A stretch of DNA of 21,970 nucleotides from Larix sibirica (lineage: Eukaryota; Streptophyta; Pinopsida; Pinales; Pinaceae). Under the pieces are notes generated by a model. The model was given only the letters and a program-made list of their open reading frames with translations, searched no databases and was not told the DNA's origin. The position numbers were made by a program, and so were the translations under genes. Numbering within the stretch: the stretch's first letter is position 1; each line of letters begins with the position of its first letter. Below are positions 9,101 through 17,554 of this stretch, piece after piece. Location of the stretch: positions 9,033 through 31,002 of the forward strand of contig NWUY0300029899.1 of assembly GCA_004151065.3 (NCBI GenBank). Reading direction: 5' to 3'.

Positions 9101-9360
9101 TCCTTTGCCCCATTGATATCGGGGCTCCTCCTTGATGTCCACTCTTCATTGAGTTAACTACAATAAAGTGTTTTCCTTAATTGTGTTCTACATCTTGTCT
9201 CTTGTCGTGGTGCATTCAATCCGACCAACACACTTCTCATGTGGTAATGCTCCTCCTAAGTTGCATCCTTTATCTCTAGTTTGACTATGATTCAAACCCA
9301 CGACAACAACAACTATATTCAAGTTACTCCACATTGCTACAAATGTGTGAATCACGAGTT
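9100..9360 (-). mobile_element. Weak tRNA-derived SINE-like relic
   Basis: On the minus strand an A-box-like TAGCAATGTGG (9339-9329) is followed about 41 bases later by a B-box-like GGGTTTGAATC (9299-9289). Spacing is near that of a tRNA gene. The bases around the boxes do not form good arms. The downstream extent to 9100 is a guess. Confidence 0.25.
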
Positions 9361-9796
9361 TTATGGCTCGTGTGTTTTTTATTATTAGTTCAGTTGGTCA
9401 CCTCAACTAATTTTTTTGTTTCTCTTTCAAGAATTTGTGTAAGTGAGTTGGAAAAAGGGTTGAATGCCCTAACAAGGGGTTAAACATTCACTTCAACTGG
9501 AAAAGGTTAAATACGACTATGACTCCTCTAGACATTCGAAGGGGCTTACTAGTGGGTGCATCAATCGAACTAGGTATATCGTACATATGTCTCAATGGTG
9601 AGCATATTGCTTCACTATTCCTAGATATGCTAGAAAGGATTAGTCCCATCCTTTGAGCAAGTATATACATTACCCATCGACTTAAAAAAAGTGTTGAATG
9701 TGAAAAACCTTATGTAAATTAGGGTTTTGAGAGGGAAGTCAAAGAGGTTAGTCTAATCACAATAATGAAGAGAACACACCAACTGGTGTTGTGGGC
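9361..9796. other. Interval with no identified feature
   Basis: AT-rich sequence with short open stretches on both strands and no family pattern. I see nothing that supports a gene. Confidence 0.4.
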
Positions 9797-9891
9797 TTCG
9801 AAATTTAAAAAAATGACAAATGTCAAGTGGAATTTATGACATTGTCGGTTCCAAAATTTAAAAAATTGACAAATGTCAGGTGGAATTTATG
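9797..9891. repeat. Two-copy tandem repeat, period about 53 bp
   Basis: The core AAATTTAAAAAA-TGACAAATGTCA-GTGGAATTTATG occurs at 9797-9838 and again at 9849-9891 with few differences. Each copy contains the inverted pair TGACA/TGTCA. Confidence 0.8.
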
Positions 9892-10500
9892 GTTATGCAT
9901 TGAGAAAGAGATTAATGATGCATCTATCTCATCGATTATGTGAATGAGATGTCCCATCAATTGTGTGAACACTAAATGAGATGTTTTAAGTAATGATAAA
10001 TGTATTTGAATCTTCCACAAACTTTATACAAAAGACTTATTGCATTGCTCTTCCTCTTCAAGATATAATCTGTGCACATCATATAAATAAGGTCACTAGA
10101 CACTTCTTGAGACATCTCAAACTTTGAACTCCCAAAAACCTTCCATAACATAAACATAAGGATCAAACACCTTATAATATATATATATTTTGGACATTTT
10201 AATCAAGAAAATGTAGTTTTTAATGGTAAGACAGAAATATTAGAAAATATATTTTGTATATTTTTATTTTTAACATTCGTTTACTTATATGAGTAGAAAG
10301 CAAAAAATGAAATATGTGCTTAAAAATGTGGCTGGTTGTGGATTACCATGATAAAGACCCCAGAATCGAAAGAAAAATAAAGAAATAAAATGTTGGTTGA
10401 ATAAAGTTAGTGAAACCCATGGTCTTAAGGGACCTATGTGTCAGGTAACTAAATTAAGATTCCATATAACGTGTCTCTCTCTTGTAACACAGTTCAGCAC
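9892..10500. other. AT-rich interval, short AT microsatellite
   Basis: An (AT)n run lies at about 10174-10188. The rest shows no coding pattern. Confidence 0.45.
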
Positions 10501-10627
10501 TTTGTCTTTCTTGGTCTTGTCTTTATTTGTGGTCATGCCTACTACCTTTTTCATGGATCTCAACAATTTGTCTTCTTGGTCTTCTCTTTATCTATGGTTC
10601 GTGCCCACTACCTTTTCATGGATATCA
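10501..10627. repeat. Two-copy tandem repeat, period 66 bp
   Basis: TTTGTCTT...TTGGTCTT...CTTTAT begins at 10501 and again at 10567, and each copy ends with CTACCTTTTTCATGGAT or the near match CTACCTTTTCATGGAT. Copies differ by a few substitutions and small indels. Confidence 0.82.
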
Positions 10628-10690
10628 TTTTGTTATTAGTTTTTTCTAATAATATGTAATATGTCATTATTGCTCTTTTTATTTACAATA

Positions 10691-10875
10691 TTAGAAGCAT
10701 TTAACGAGATAATGGAATCAAAGAAATTGTTTCACTATATTTGGTAATTTTTCCAATTAATTACAATTGGAAAGTTGGAAATCTTAGAAGCATTAAATAA
10801 AATAACGGAATCAAAGAAATTGTTGCACTATATTTGGTAATTTTTCTAATTAATTGCAATTGGAAAGTTGGAAAT
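10691..10875. repeat. Two-copy tandem repeat, period 93 bp, with internal hairpin
   Basis: The unit TTAGAAGCATT...GTTGGAAAT occupies 10691-10783 and 10784-10875 with only a handful of differences. Each copy contains CCAATT...AATTGG (second copy C-to-T in the left arm), an inverted repeat able to fold into a short hairpin. No coding potential is seen. Confidence 0.88.
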
Positions 10876-11039
10876 TAAGTATTTTAAAACCACATTTATA
10901 ATAATTGAGAAATTGTAATTTGAGCATTTTAAAATTATAATTTTAAAAATTGAAAATTATAATTTTAAGGTTTTTTGAGATTTTTTATAAAGTTTTGATT
11001 TTATATTAGATTAGAAAAAAGAAAAATTTGTACATATAT
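10876..11039. repeat. AT-rich block with paired perfect palindromes
   Basis: AAAATTATAATTTT, a perfect 14-bp palindrome, occurs at 10931-10944 and again at 10953-10966. The surrounding sequence is almost purely A and T. It may mark the end of the LINE or an old tail region. Confidence 0.6.
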
Positions 11040-11299
11040 AAAGCAAAGCAATTAGCATCATTGAGCGTCCACATAGCATAGATATGACATCTGTCTCTAT
11101 ATTGATAAAGCATGCGGAAGGCCTCTAAAATCCCATGAGCTACTAGTCTAAAACTGTCTTAACAAAAAGTCCCCCCACAGACTGGGGTTTATAACCAAGC
11201 TTTGCAAAAATACAGAGTTGAAAGATAACTAGTCTTTAGAATTCCAATTGAAATCTGAAATCTAAACTTAACTACAGACCTATAGAATTAGAAACAAAT
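11040..11299 (-). other. Probable untranslated 3' region of the LINE or its downstream unit
   Basis: Stops occur in the frames read. The minus strand includes CCCAGTCTGTGGGGGGACTT and ends in GCTTTATATATGTAC near 11030 before AT-rich DNA. No clear poly(A) tail is seen on the minus strand, so the end is uncertain. Confidence 0.35.
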
Positions 11300-11934
11300 T
11301 TATTCATCATCTGAAACATTAATGAGGGGGGCACCAGAACTTGGAGTCTCCTTCTTGACTGGATCACTAACAGCATGTGAGCCTTCCAGCATGCCATGAC
11401 CACGAAGTACCATATGCTCGGCCAAGGAGTGGGCATGGGTGGCACTGTGGGGAGCCATCCCCGTGATTTCCCTAGCAAGATTGTCAAATTTGGCGTTAAT
11501 ATTTTCATCCGCAGTCACTTGGTTTTGTGTGAGCCTATGCATGTTATCTTCTAGTCCGTCCATTCAAGCAGCCAGCGAGACCTCCTCCCAATTCTCAAGA
11601 ACTCTACCCACCACATAGTATTCCATGGCTAGGATAACTAAGGACTTCATGCTCCAAATCATTCCCAAGGTGCGTGTGTAACAAATCTTGTGAGTCCTGG
11701 TAGACCCCAAATATTCCACCATTCCTCCAAGCTCATTCTTAAATTGCTTCGCACCTGGTCAGGCTTGACCAGTGTGCACCCTTCTTTCTAGGCATTCTAG
11801 CATTCCCAAGCCTACTTCGAAACCTTTTTCTAAAAATAACCTCGGTCATTCTCCATTTCCTTCATGGCCCTCAGCATGTGGGTCCTTCGGGGAACATTGC
11901 CAATTTTTCGTTGAGTGGTTTTGCAGCGAACCAT
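11300..11934 (-). pseudogene. Unrecognised degraded ORF downstream of the LINE RNase H
   Basis: From the ATG at 11934 the strand reads MVRCKTTQRKIGNVPRRTHM and LRAMKEMENDRGYF, then needs a frameshift near 11835. After it, one frame runs LEKGFEVGLGMLECLERRVH, TGQA, TGA (11761-11759), PGAKQFKNELGGMVEYLGST, TLGMIWSMKSLVILAMEYYV, VGRVLENWEEVSLAA, TGA (11566-11564), MDGLEDNMHRLTQNQVTADE and on to a DDE end at 11300. Only two stops, both TGA and each one transition from TGG or CGA, interrupt about 173 codons. That argues for a real former coding region. The N terminus is basic, the middle rich in hydrophobic and Trp residues, and MDGLEDN onward looks able to form a coiled coil. I do not recognise a family and assign no function. 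Confidence 0.5.
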
Positions 11935-12394
11935 CGTGGAAAAGGGCTCTCTATAATACTAGACCATAATTTTATGATGGTGACAAGGGTAGGAGTTCAA
12001 CAACATAGCAAGGGAAAAATACAACCAAAGCAAAATACCGACAAAGAACTCATTTAAAATAGATCGAGGAAGACGCTTGTGCTGGCATTTCCAAAGTAGA
12101 AACCATCGCATAATGCAATCATCCTTGCTAGTGTGGCCAGAATGACATGAGGAGCCATGAAAGCTCGTATGGTGTAGAGGATAGGATCACAATATCCAAA
12201 TTGAGAGACTTCTACAGAATCATACTTAGCTCGTAAATGAGCTTTGGTGCAAGTATGTAAACCTTGAGTGAAATCATGCTAGGACTGGACACGAGCTACT
12301 TTGCATGATCCGTCCCTCCTAAACCCATTATGAGGACACCTCATCAGGAATTCTGGATTAGATATTATTGCACTCATCGTGGGGAATTCATATC
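11935..12394 (-). other. Region after LINE RNase H, possibly degraded coding
   Basis: On the minus strand an ATG at about 12378 opens a frame reading MSAIISNPEFLMRCPHNGFR, then one TAG, then HDFTQGLHTCTKAHLRAKYD and RAFMAPHVILATLARMIAL, ending near 12060. One stop in about 105 codons is few, but I recognise no family. It could be a LINE 3' region or part of the same unknown unit as 11300-11934. Confidence 0.3.
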
Positions 12395-12885
12395 CTACTG
12401 GCCTATTCGAGTGCAATCCTCTTTGAGTGAGTCAAAAGAACAGTTTGACCAATCTTGATTGCATTCCTCTGTTGGGTGTTCCACCCCCCAATTGGATAAT
12501 TTATTATCCAACTTGTTTGCCTCTCTTCTGACATGGATAGGAATGAGAACATGATCCTTGTGGATATTGGAAGCGAGAGCTTCCAACTTGGTTTCCAATC
12601 TCCAATTGAGGCTTATTTTACTAATGCTAGAGCCATTGAGCATCCTAGTGAGAATTTGTATCATTAGGTGAGAATCACCTTCCACGACTAGCTTGTGGAA
12701 TTCCTCTTTGTTGGAAATACTAATTCCTGTGAGCATCGCATGGAGTTCCATGCCATTGTTACTTTCAGTGCTAAGATAACTTGTATAAATTCGAAAAATC
12801 TATTGGTTGTTCCTAAAGACGCCACCATAGCCTACAAGACCATGTTACCCTTGCTAGATCCATCAAAATTGAGCTTGACAAAGCC
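12395..12885 (-). pseudogene. LINE C-terminal RNase H (RVT_3) remnant
   Basis: RNase H removes RNA after first-strand synthesis. The beginning, about 12885-12830, reads VKLNFDGSSKGN (Asp at 12864-12862), then a stop and decayed stretch. The open part 12751-12395 begins at MELHAM (Glu at 12748-12746) and continues KLVVEGDSHLMIQIL (Asp at 12676-12674), then a W-R-L-E-T-K-L-like helix, IPIHVRREANKLDNKLSNWG (Asp at 12508-12506) and a short Ser/Cys-rich end at a TAG. All four catalytic acids are still present. The upstream decayed linker (12886-13258) holds no clear domain. The annotation continues ORF2 from the zf-RVT in the standard plant LINE order. Confidence 0.85.
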
Positions 12886-13258
12886 TTCAACTAGTGTATA
12901 CCAGACGATGGGACTGGCAGTGGTTTGATGAGGGCTAACGATTTTCGCCTATAGCAAGTCCTGGTGGAGGCCCCAAGCTTGAATGACCAAGCGATCTTGA
13001 GACTGATAGCTCCATTCCTCTAGGGACCAAAGGGTGACAAGGACAATTTAATGAATATTAGAGTGCATCTTTTTCCAAACCTGGGTTGTCAAAAGGCTAG
13101 CATCATTGAATATTCTTCTATTCCGCTCTTTCCAAGCCTCCCAAGTAGGAAGCCCGGAAAGAGCTGCCACATCCTATTGACAATATTATTGTCTTAAATT
13201 TTATTGCACCAGTTAGCTATAGTGTCCTTGATGCTATCCCAATTCTGATCAGTCTGTT

Positions 13259-14103
13259 TTAAGATACTGCCCCCTGATCCCATAGGTGTTGATAGAAGGT
13301 ACATTGATTTAGGAGGTGTTCCATGTCTTCTTCTTTCGATCGGCGAAACATATAGATTGATGAGCCCTCAAAACCCTTTTTTATGATGCGATCCCATGTG
13401 AGGATTTTTTTCCATGCAACCAACCAGAGGAAAGTGGTGACTTTGGCCATAAGTTCTACTTCCATATTTGCTTCCAAATTTCATCTTGTTGGTCCAAATT
13501 GTGATTGCTAAGAAGAGAATAGGCCTCATTAATACTGAAGGTTCCTTTGCTCTCATGGCCCCATTGAAGGATGTCTTTGTACTCATTGCGAGCTATCTTT
13601 ATGGACTTTAGCTCATCCCACAACTATTGGAATAGGTTATCTTGAAAGGTATGAGCCAGTTAGGTCGATCCTGCAAAGACCTTCATTGTTGGTCATGGGT
13701 TTCCAATTTCCCAAAGTGTGATACCAGGAACTTAGTGGAGGCCATGGTGACCTAACGCACCAGGCCTAAGGAGACTGGGAAGCTGAGTTTGGCTAGTTGT
13801 TGCTAGGCATCATCCCAAAATAGCGTTGTTTGACCATTGCATATTTCCCAAAAGGTGTGCTCTTGAACTAAAGATCTATTATGCCAAGCTGCATTCCAAA
13901 TCAAGGAGCCCATAGTAGGATCTTTCATGTGGATGAGGTCTCGTTGAGCGATGTTCCTAGCATACTTATTTTCCATATTCTCTCCCATAGGGCGGACGTA
14001 GTGGTTAGCCATCTCCACCAAAGCTTAGAAGACAAGAATTTGTTTTTTTATCTCTGGATATTTGATACCAAGATCCCCCATCAACTTAGGCCTGCATAAT
14101 TTG
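13259..14103 (-). pseudogene. LINE ORF2 connecting region and zf-RVT domain
   Basis: Stretch 14021-13803 contains DPTMGSLIWNAAWHNRSLVQ then FWEICNGQTTLFWDDA. This is the family pattern S-x-I-W-x-x-I-x-x-x-R-x-L-I ... W-x-I-G-N-G-x-x-x-x-F-W-x-D. Stretch 13477-13259 contains VTTFLWLVAWKKILTWDRII, then IYMFRRSKEEDMEHLLNQC and FYQHLW, the zf-RVT pattern K-x-x-x-F-x-W-L ... C-x-x-C ... E-x-x-x-H-L-x-x-x-C ... W. In the first Cys pair the residues are Met and Arg-Arg-Ser, so metal binding is lost. The role is a structural or nucleic-acid-binding tail of ORF2. Confidence 0.75.
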
Positions 14104-14539
14104 TCATGTGCCACCAAGACTCATTTTTTTCCTTTTTTCTTTTGAGCTTCCCCAAAGGAAAGACCCTTGGAGAGAGCCAATTTCATTAAGAATTTTTTTG
14201 GGAATGGAAAATATGGAGAAGAGATAAGAACACATGCTTCTTAGAACAAAATTGAGGAGGTCAATGCGTCCAGCTATGTTCAAAGATTTGAAGGCCCAAT
14301 TTGACAGACATTGCTCCATTTTTTAGATGATATTTGACCAGGCCTTATGCCCTATAGTAGAAGAAAAGAGAGGACTCCCAAATTACAAGAGGGAAGAGAA
14401 ATTTGTTTGAAGAGGATAAATTTGGAAATCTCGAGCTGGAGATTGATGGGGGTGTTGAAAAAAACATTCCAGACTTTTCATTGTTTAGATAAATTCCCGA
14501 GGCTTCCAAGAAGGTATTAAGAAAATATTTAAGGAGTCT
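14104..14539 (-). pseudogene. LINE reverse transcriptase, C-terminal remnant only
   Basis: It starts directly after the endonuclease end with LLKYFLNTFLEASGIYLNNEKS, the region after the RT palm where the family reads F-x-x-x-S-G-L-x-I-N-x-x-K-S. A frameshifted FFFNTP and LPLVIWES (family LP-x-x-Y-L-G-x-P-L) follow. After another shift (14319-14104) it reads LSNWAFKSLNIAGRIDLLNF then VLRSMCSYLFSIFSIPKKIL and FLWGSS, the post-RT pattern W-x-x-x-x-L-S-x-A-G-R-x-x-L-I-x-x-V-L. The catalytic F-A-D-D motif and everything before it are absent, so no polymerase function is possible. Confidence 0.85.
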
Positions 14540-15151
14540 AACCAAGAATCTATCAAGTCTAGAGGTGATCTGATGATACCCCCCCTTTTGTTATTCTAGG
14601 TATGAACGTCATTCTTGGGCTTGATATCCACAAGGTCCAGGGATACAATGAGAGGCCTGAAGGATTGACTGGCATAATCAAGGTGACTGATTCCTCCTCT
14701 TTTTACATGGGAGATGATATCATGTTGAAATCACCTCCTAGGATCCAAGAATGGTTGTCAACTAGCATTTTAAGGTGAGGGATAAAGGCTAAATGGCATG
14801 ACTTGTCAGCAGGGGTGGAGGGACCGTAGATATTGGTAATCATCCCAGAGATATATGGGCCTGGGATGAAGAGGATGCCGATAGAGAGTAGGGAGTAAAG
14901 AAAAATTTGGAGATCTAGATGGGGGTAGGATTACAAAGGATGGAAATACCCCCCGCAGATCCATTAGCATCATTTTCCATCGATTTATAACCTTTCCAAT
15001 ATAATTTTACAGAGGAACTAAGGGTTTCATTTGAACACTTGGTTTCTTGCAGCAAAACAATTGAAGGAGATTCCCGATGAACCTTAGATCGAAGAGCAAG
15101 TTTCTTACTCTTCCCACATAGTCCTCTAATATTCAAGGAAATAATTTTCAT
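14540..15151 (-). pseudogene. LINE ORF2 APE-type endonuclease remnant
   Basis: The endonuclease nicks target DNA to start target-primed reverse transcription. From the ATG at 15151 it reads MKIISLNIRGLCGKSKKLAL (the N-terminal Asn motif), then SIVLLQETKCSN (catalytic Glu, QETKC at 15049-15035) and a GGISI strand. A stop and frameshift follow near 14915-14880. It continues as MITNIYGPSTPADKSCHLAF, then WILGGDFNMI (catalytic Asp; GGDFN at 14738-14724), SLDLVDIKP and SRLDRFLV (14563-14540), which is the usual C-terminal end. The start at 15151 fits the standard beginning of plant LINE endonucleases; the upstream ATG at 15193 adds residues not typical of the family. Confidence 0.85.
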
Positions 15152-15199
15152 TGAGTAACTATGGATGGAGAGGGAGTTATTGAAGCCAATCAAAGAGAG

Positions 15200-15822
15200 A
15201 TATGTTATTACCTGAGGCTATCAAGTACTCCCCAAGTTTCACAAGATTCTATTGGTTGGTTTTCCTTCCCCTTTTTCCTTCTTTTTTTCTCCTTGGTGGA
15301 CTTGGGGGTTGATGTGATGTTCGCATTCCCACCCATTTTTACTTCTTTTTTGCTCCTTGGTGGACTTGGGGTTCGATGTGATGTTTGCATTCCCAATTGC
15401 TTCAGGTGTTGAGTCTTGGATGCTGCTAGTTGAGATGATTTGGTAGCATTTTCTTAGAGATCCTTCTTGATGAGCATGATATGGGAAGAGGAAATGGAAG
15501 TTAGATTTACCTTGTTGTTTGCCTCAATGATCTTTTGGAGATCTTAGTCATCAATTCTTGGCTCATTTTCTTCTTCAATGATCTATGGGGTTTCACTGTA
15601 TTCCATGGTTCTATATGTGTCTGAGGTTGTTCGCTCCAAATCCATCGATCCATGATCAGTCTCCAATGGGTTCCCCTGCTCCATTTACATGTGTTCAAGG
15701 GATGCAAACTGGTTAGAAACTTCAGTTGGTTGGATCTTATTTGTGATCGCATGGTTAGCCCTCATAGTGAAGCCACCTTGGGAAGTTTGCGGCTACTATG
15801 ATATAGATTTAGTGACCATGGG
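15200..15822 (-). pseudogene. LINE ORF1 C-terminal tail and ORF1-ORF2 spacer
   Basis: Short open stretches (15752-15507 and 15396-15208) are rich in Lys, Arg, Ser and Pro, for example SKKEVKMGGN and KEKKRRKKGKENQ. Such low-complexity basic tails are common after the zinc knuckle in plant LINE ORF1. No domain is recognisable. It contains a tandem duplication (15279-15395). Confidence 0.5.
15279..15395. repeat. Two-copy tandem repeat, period 64 bp, within LINE ORF1 tail
   Basis: TTCTTTTTT-CTCCTTGGTGGACTTGGGG-T-GATGTGATGTT-GCATTCCCA occurs at 15279-15331 and 15343-15395 with few differences. A 64-bp period is not a multiple of three, so the duplication shifts the ORF1 frame. Confidence 0.88.
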
Positions 15823-16674
15823 GGAATCTCTTAAGAGATGACCATATTCGTTGCATTTTCAGCATCTTAAAGGGATGTGTTTATAATCTATGGTTTGGAT
15901 CCATTCCTCATATTGAAAGCTTAAGCAGATGGATTCCAACAATGTCTTGGAGCCATTCATATTTACACAGATCCTTGCAAATGAGGTATATGATCAGCCT
16001 CTCCTGGTGATCTCTGAACTCTTAATGAATTTTCCCAATGTGTTACCAATGCCCATTAGGGTTTCCTCTTCCCAAAACTCTTGAGGGAGGGAGTAGAGTC
16101 TAAGCCACACTGTAACTTCCAAAAATCCTCTTGATATGGACTGAAGTTCTCTTTCCAGTACCTCATGAATAAGCTTGCGCTGTTGAAGAAGTAGGGCCCT
16201 TTCTCAACAATTCTCTCTCTATCCTCTGGGTTGGAAAAAATTTCCATAAAGAAACCCTTCGAGCCTAGCTTGAACTTGATCTCACCTTTTGGATTCCATT
16301 TGTGAGCAATCCATCCTTGTAGGGGCTCGTTCATTGGGCCAAAAACCCATGAACTTGCAGATTAGTGCATGGTCTCCGATATGCTACCTATAGGATCCCA
16401 ACTTGCTCTAGGTGACCTCCAAGCATGGGATTTTAGTAATTTTCAGAAGACAATCATTACAAAGTGATTTTGTTGTCCTCTTCAAAACACTAGATTCTTT
16501 CCTGGCTTTAGTTGAAGGCTGAGAGATTTCAGACTACTCTTTGGGGTTAGATCTCTCCTCATCCATTGACTTTGCAAAGTATATTGGGACCATGGAAGGG
16601 ACTGAAGACTTGGAAGGTTTCAAAACGAAGATGTGGGAAAAGGGAGCCCCACCCCGTCTAAGAAGTGGAACCAT
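15823..16674 (-). pseudogene. LINE ORF1 remnant (DUF4283-like plus CCHC zinc knuckle)
   Basis: ORF1 proteins of plant LINEs bind the element RNA. From the ATG at 16674 the frame runs through three in-frame stops to HALICKFMGFWPNERAP. It then shifts frame into WIAHKWNPKGEIKFKLGSKG, FSNPEDRERIVEKGPYFFNS and FMRYWKENFSPYQE, the typical DUF4283 pattern with G-P-Y/W-F and W at the end. A further shift gives VWLRLYSLPQEFWEEETLMG, IGNTLGKFIKSS and ARICVNMN. A CCHC knuckle at 15864-15823 follows: C-x-x-C-x-x-x-G-H-x-x-x-x-S. Its last Cys is Ser and a TGA stands between the first two Cys. The start at 16674 is the first ATG in frame and fits the usual ORF1 layout. Confidence 0.8.
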
Positions 16675-16680
16675 GGAAGA

Positions 16681-17400
16681 AAACCAGATCTGTTAGAGGG
16701 TACCAACGACTAGAGTTTTTCAAGCTATCGAAGCTAATTAGACTCCATAAGGCATTAATTTCACTTTCAACAATGTTAACCATTAGAGTAAGGTCGCCAA
16801 ATTAATTGGTTTTTTGAGATTTTTGAGTTAACCCAAAACTTCATAATTGCAAACTAAACCATGAATCCAATGATTTTAGTAATTGATCGTTTGTGATATT
16901 CCAAAATAAATCGCCAAAAACAAACCACTTATGTTTCAATTATCAAGATCTATATAATTTTTCTAAATAATCATTTAAAAAATAAATCATCTTATAAATA
17001 GAACGAATCACAATATAAAGAATCTCCATACAACCATAAAATTATAATGTCTAAGCAACATGAAACCACCTCTTGTTTTAATGCTCAAATTATTTGTTCA
17101 TTACATTAGAAATCCCATCTCTACCAAAGTACAAATATCACAGGGGATCAAAGGTCACATTTTTAATGTAGATTTTCCCAACATATCTAAGAAATGATAT
17201 TCACTATAAAAAATATTGGCAAATTACTCTTACAATTACTTGGTTTCTATTTTTCAATCTCATGCCCAAATATGTATGATCTAGTGTAATTCAACACTTT
17301 GAACAATCATGCGTGCAAGAAGATCCCACCCATTTTCTATCTTTTCTTAGCATATAAATAGATTTGATGTACACCGTCCAACAATTTCAGCATTTGGGTG
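16681..17400. other. AT-rich interval without a recognised feature
   Basis: Between the LINE and the chromovirus the DNA is AT-rich with stops in the frames read. I found no RNA gene, LTR termini or domain pattern. Confidence 0.45.
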
Positions 17401-17550
17401 CATTAATGGTAACCCATTAATGCTTTGGTCCACTAAATAGCATTTGAAGGAGGTTAAATTGACACAATGTTAATTTCTCGTACATTAATGGAAATCCATC
17501 AATGCTTTGGTCTACTAAATAATATTTGGAGATTTAATTGACAAAATGTT
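17401..17550. repeat. Two-copy tandem repeat, period 82 bp, each with a hairpin
   Basis: Unit 1 (17401-17471) and unit 2 (17483-17550) share CATTAATGG...CCAT-AATGCTTTGGTC-ACTAAATA and AATTGACA-AATGTT. In unit 1, CATTAATGG (17401-17409) and CCATTAATG (17414-17422) form a perfect 9-bp stem with a TAAC loop; unit 2 has one mismatch. The array ends just before the chromovirus reverse transcriptase begins. Confidence 0.85.
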
Positions 17551-17554
17551 GTTT

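Larger units (their letters stand above)
11040..16680 (-). mobile_element. Decayed L1-type plant LINE with internal deletion
   Basis: Reading the minus strand gives ORF1 (DUF4283-like domain, zinc knuckle, basic tail), an APE-type endonuclease, the C-terminal end of reverse transcriptase, a connecting region with zf-RVT, and a terminal RNase H. This is the order of plant L1-clade elements that carry RNase H. LTRs are absent. The reverse transcriptase core is deleted. A further 1.3 kb containing another degraded ORF follows the RNase H before AT-rich DNA begins near 11040. The 3' end is not firmly placed because no clear poly(T) on the plus strand marks a tail. Confidence 0.85.

Noticed and set aside
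10397-10659. Two overlapping open stretches of 80 and 62 codons
   Set aside because: They fall across the 66-bp tandem repeat and show no family pattern; open frames are a by-product of the repeat.
15161-15412. 83-codon plus-strand ORF with repeated hydrophobic blocks resembling membrane segments
   Set aside because: Antisense to the Lys-rich LINE ORF1 tail; the apparent membrane segments are the complement of Lys codons and of the 64-bp repeat.
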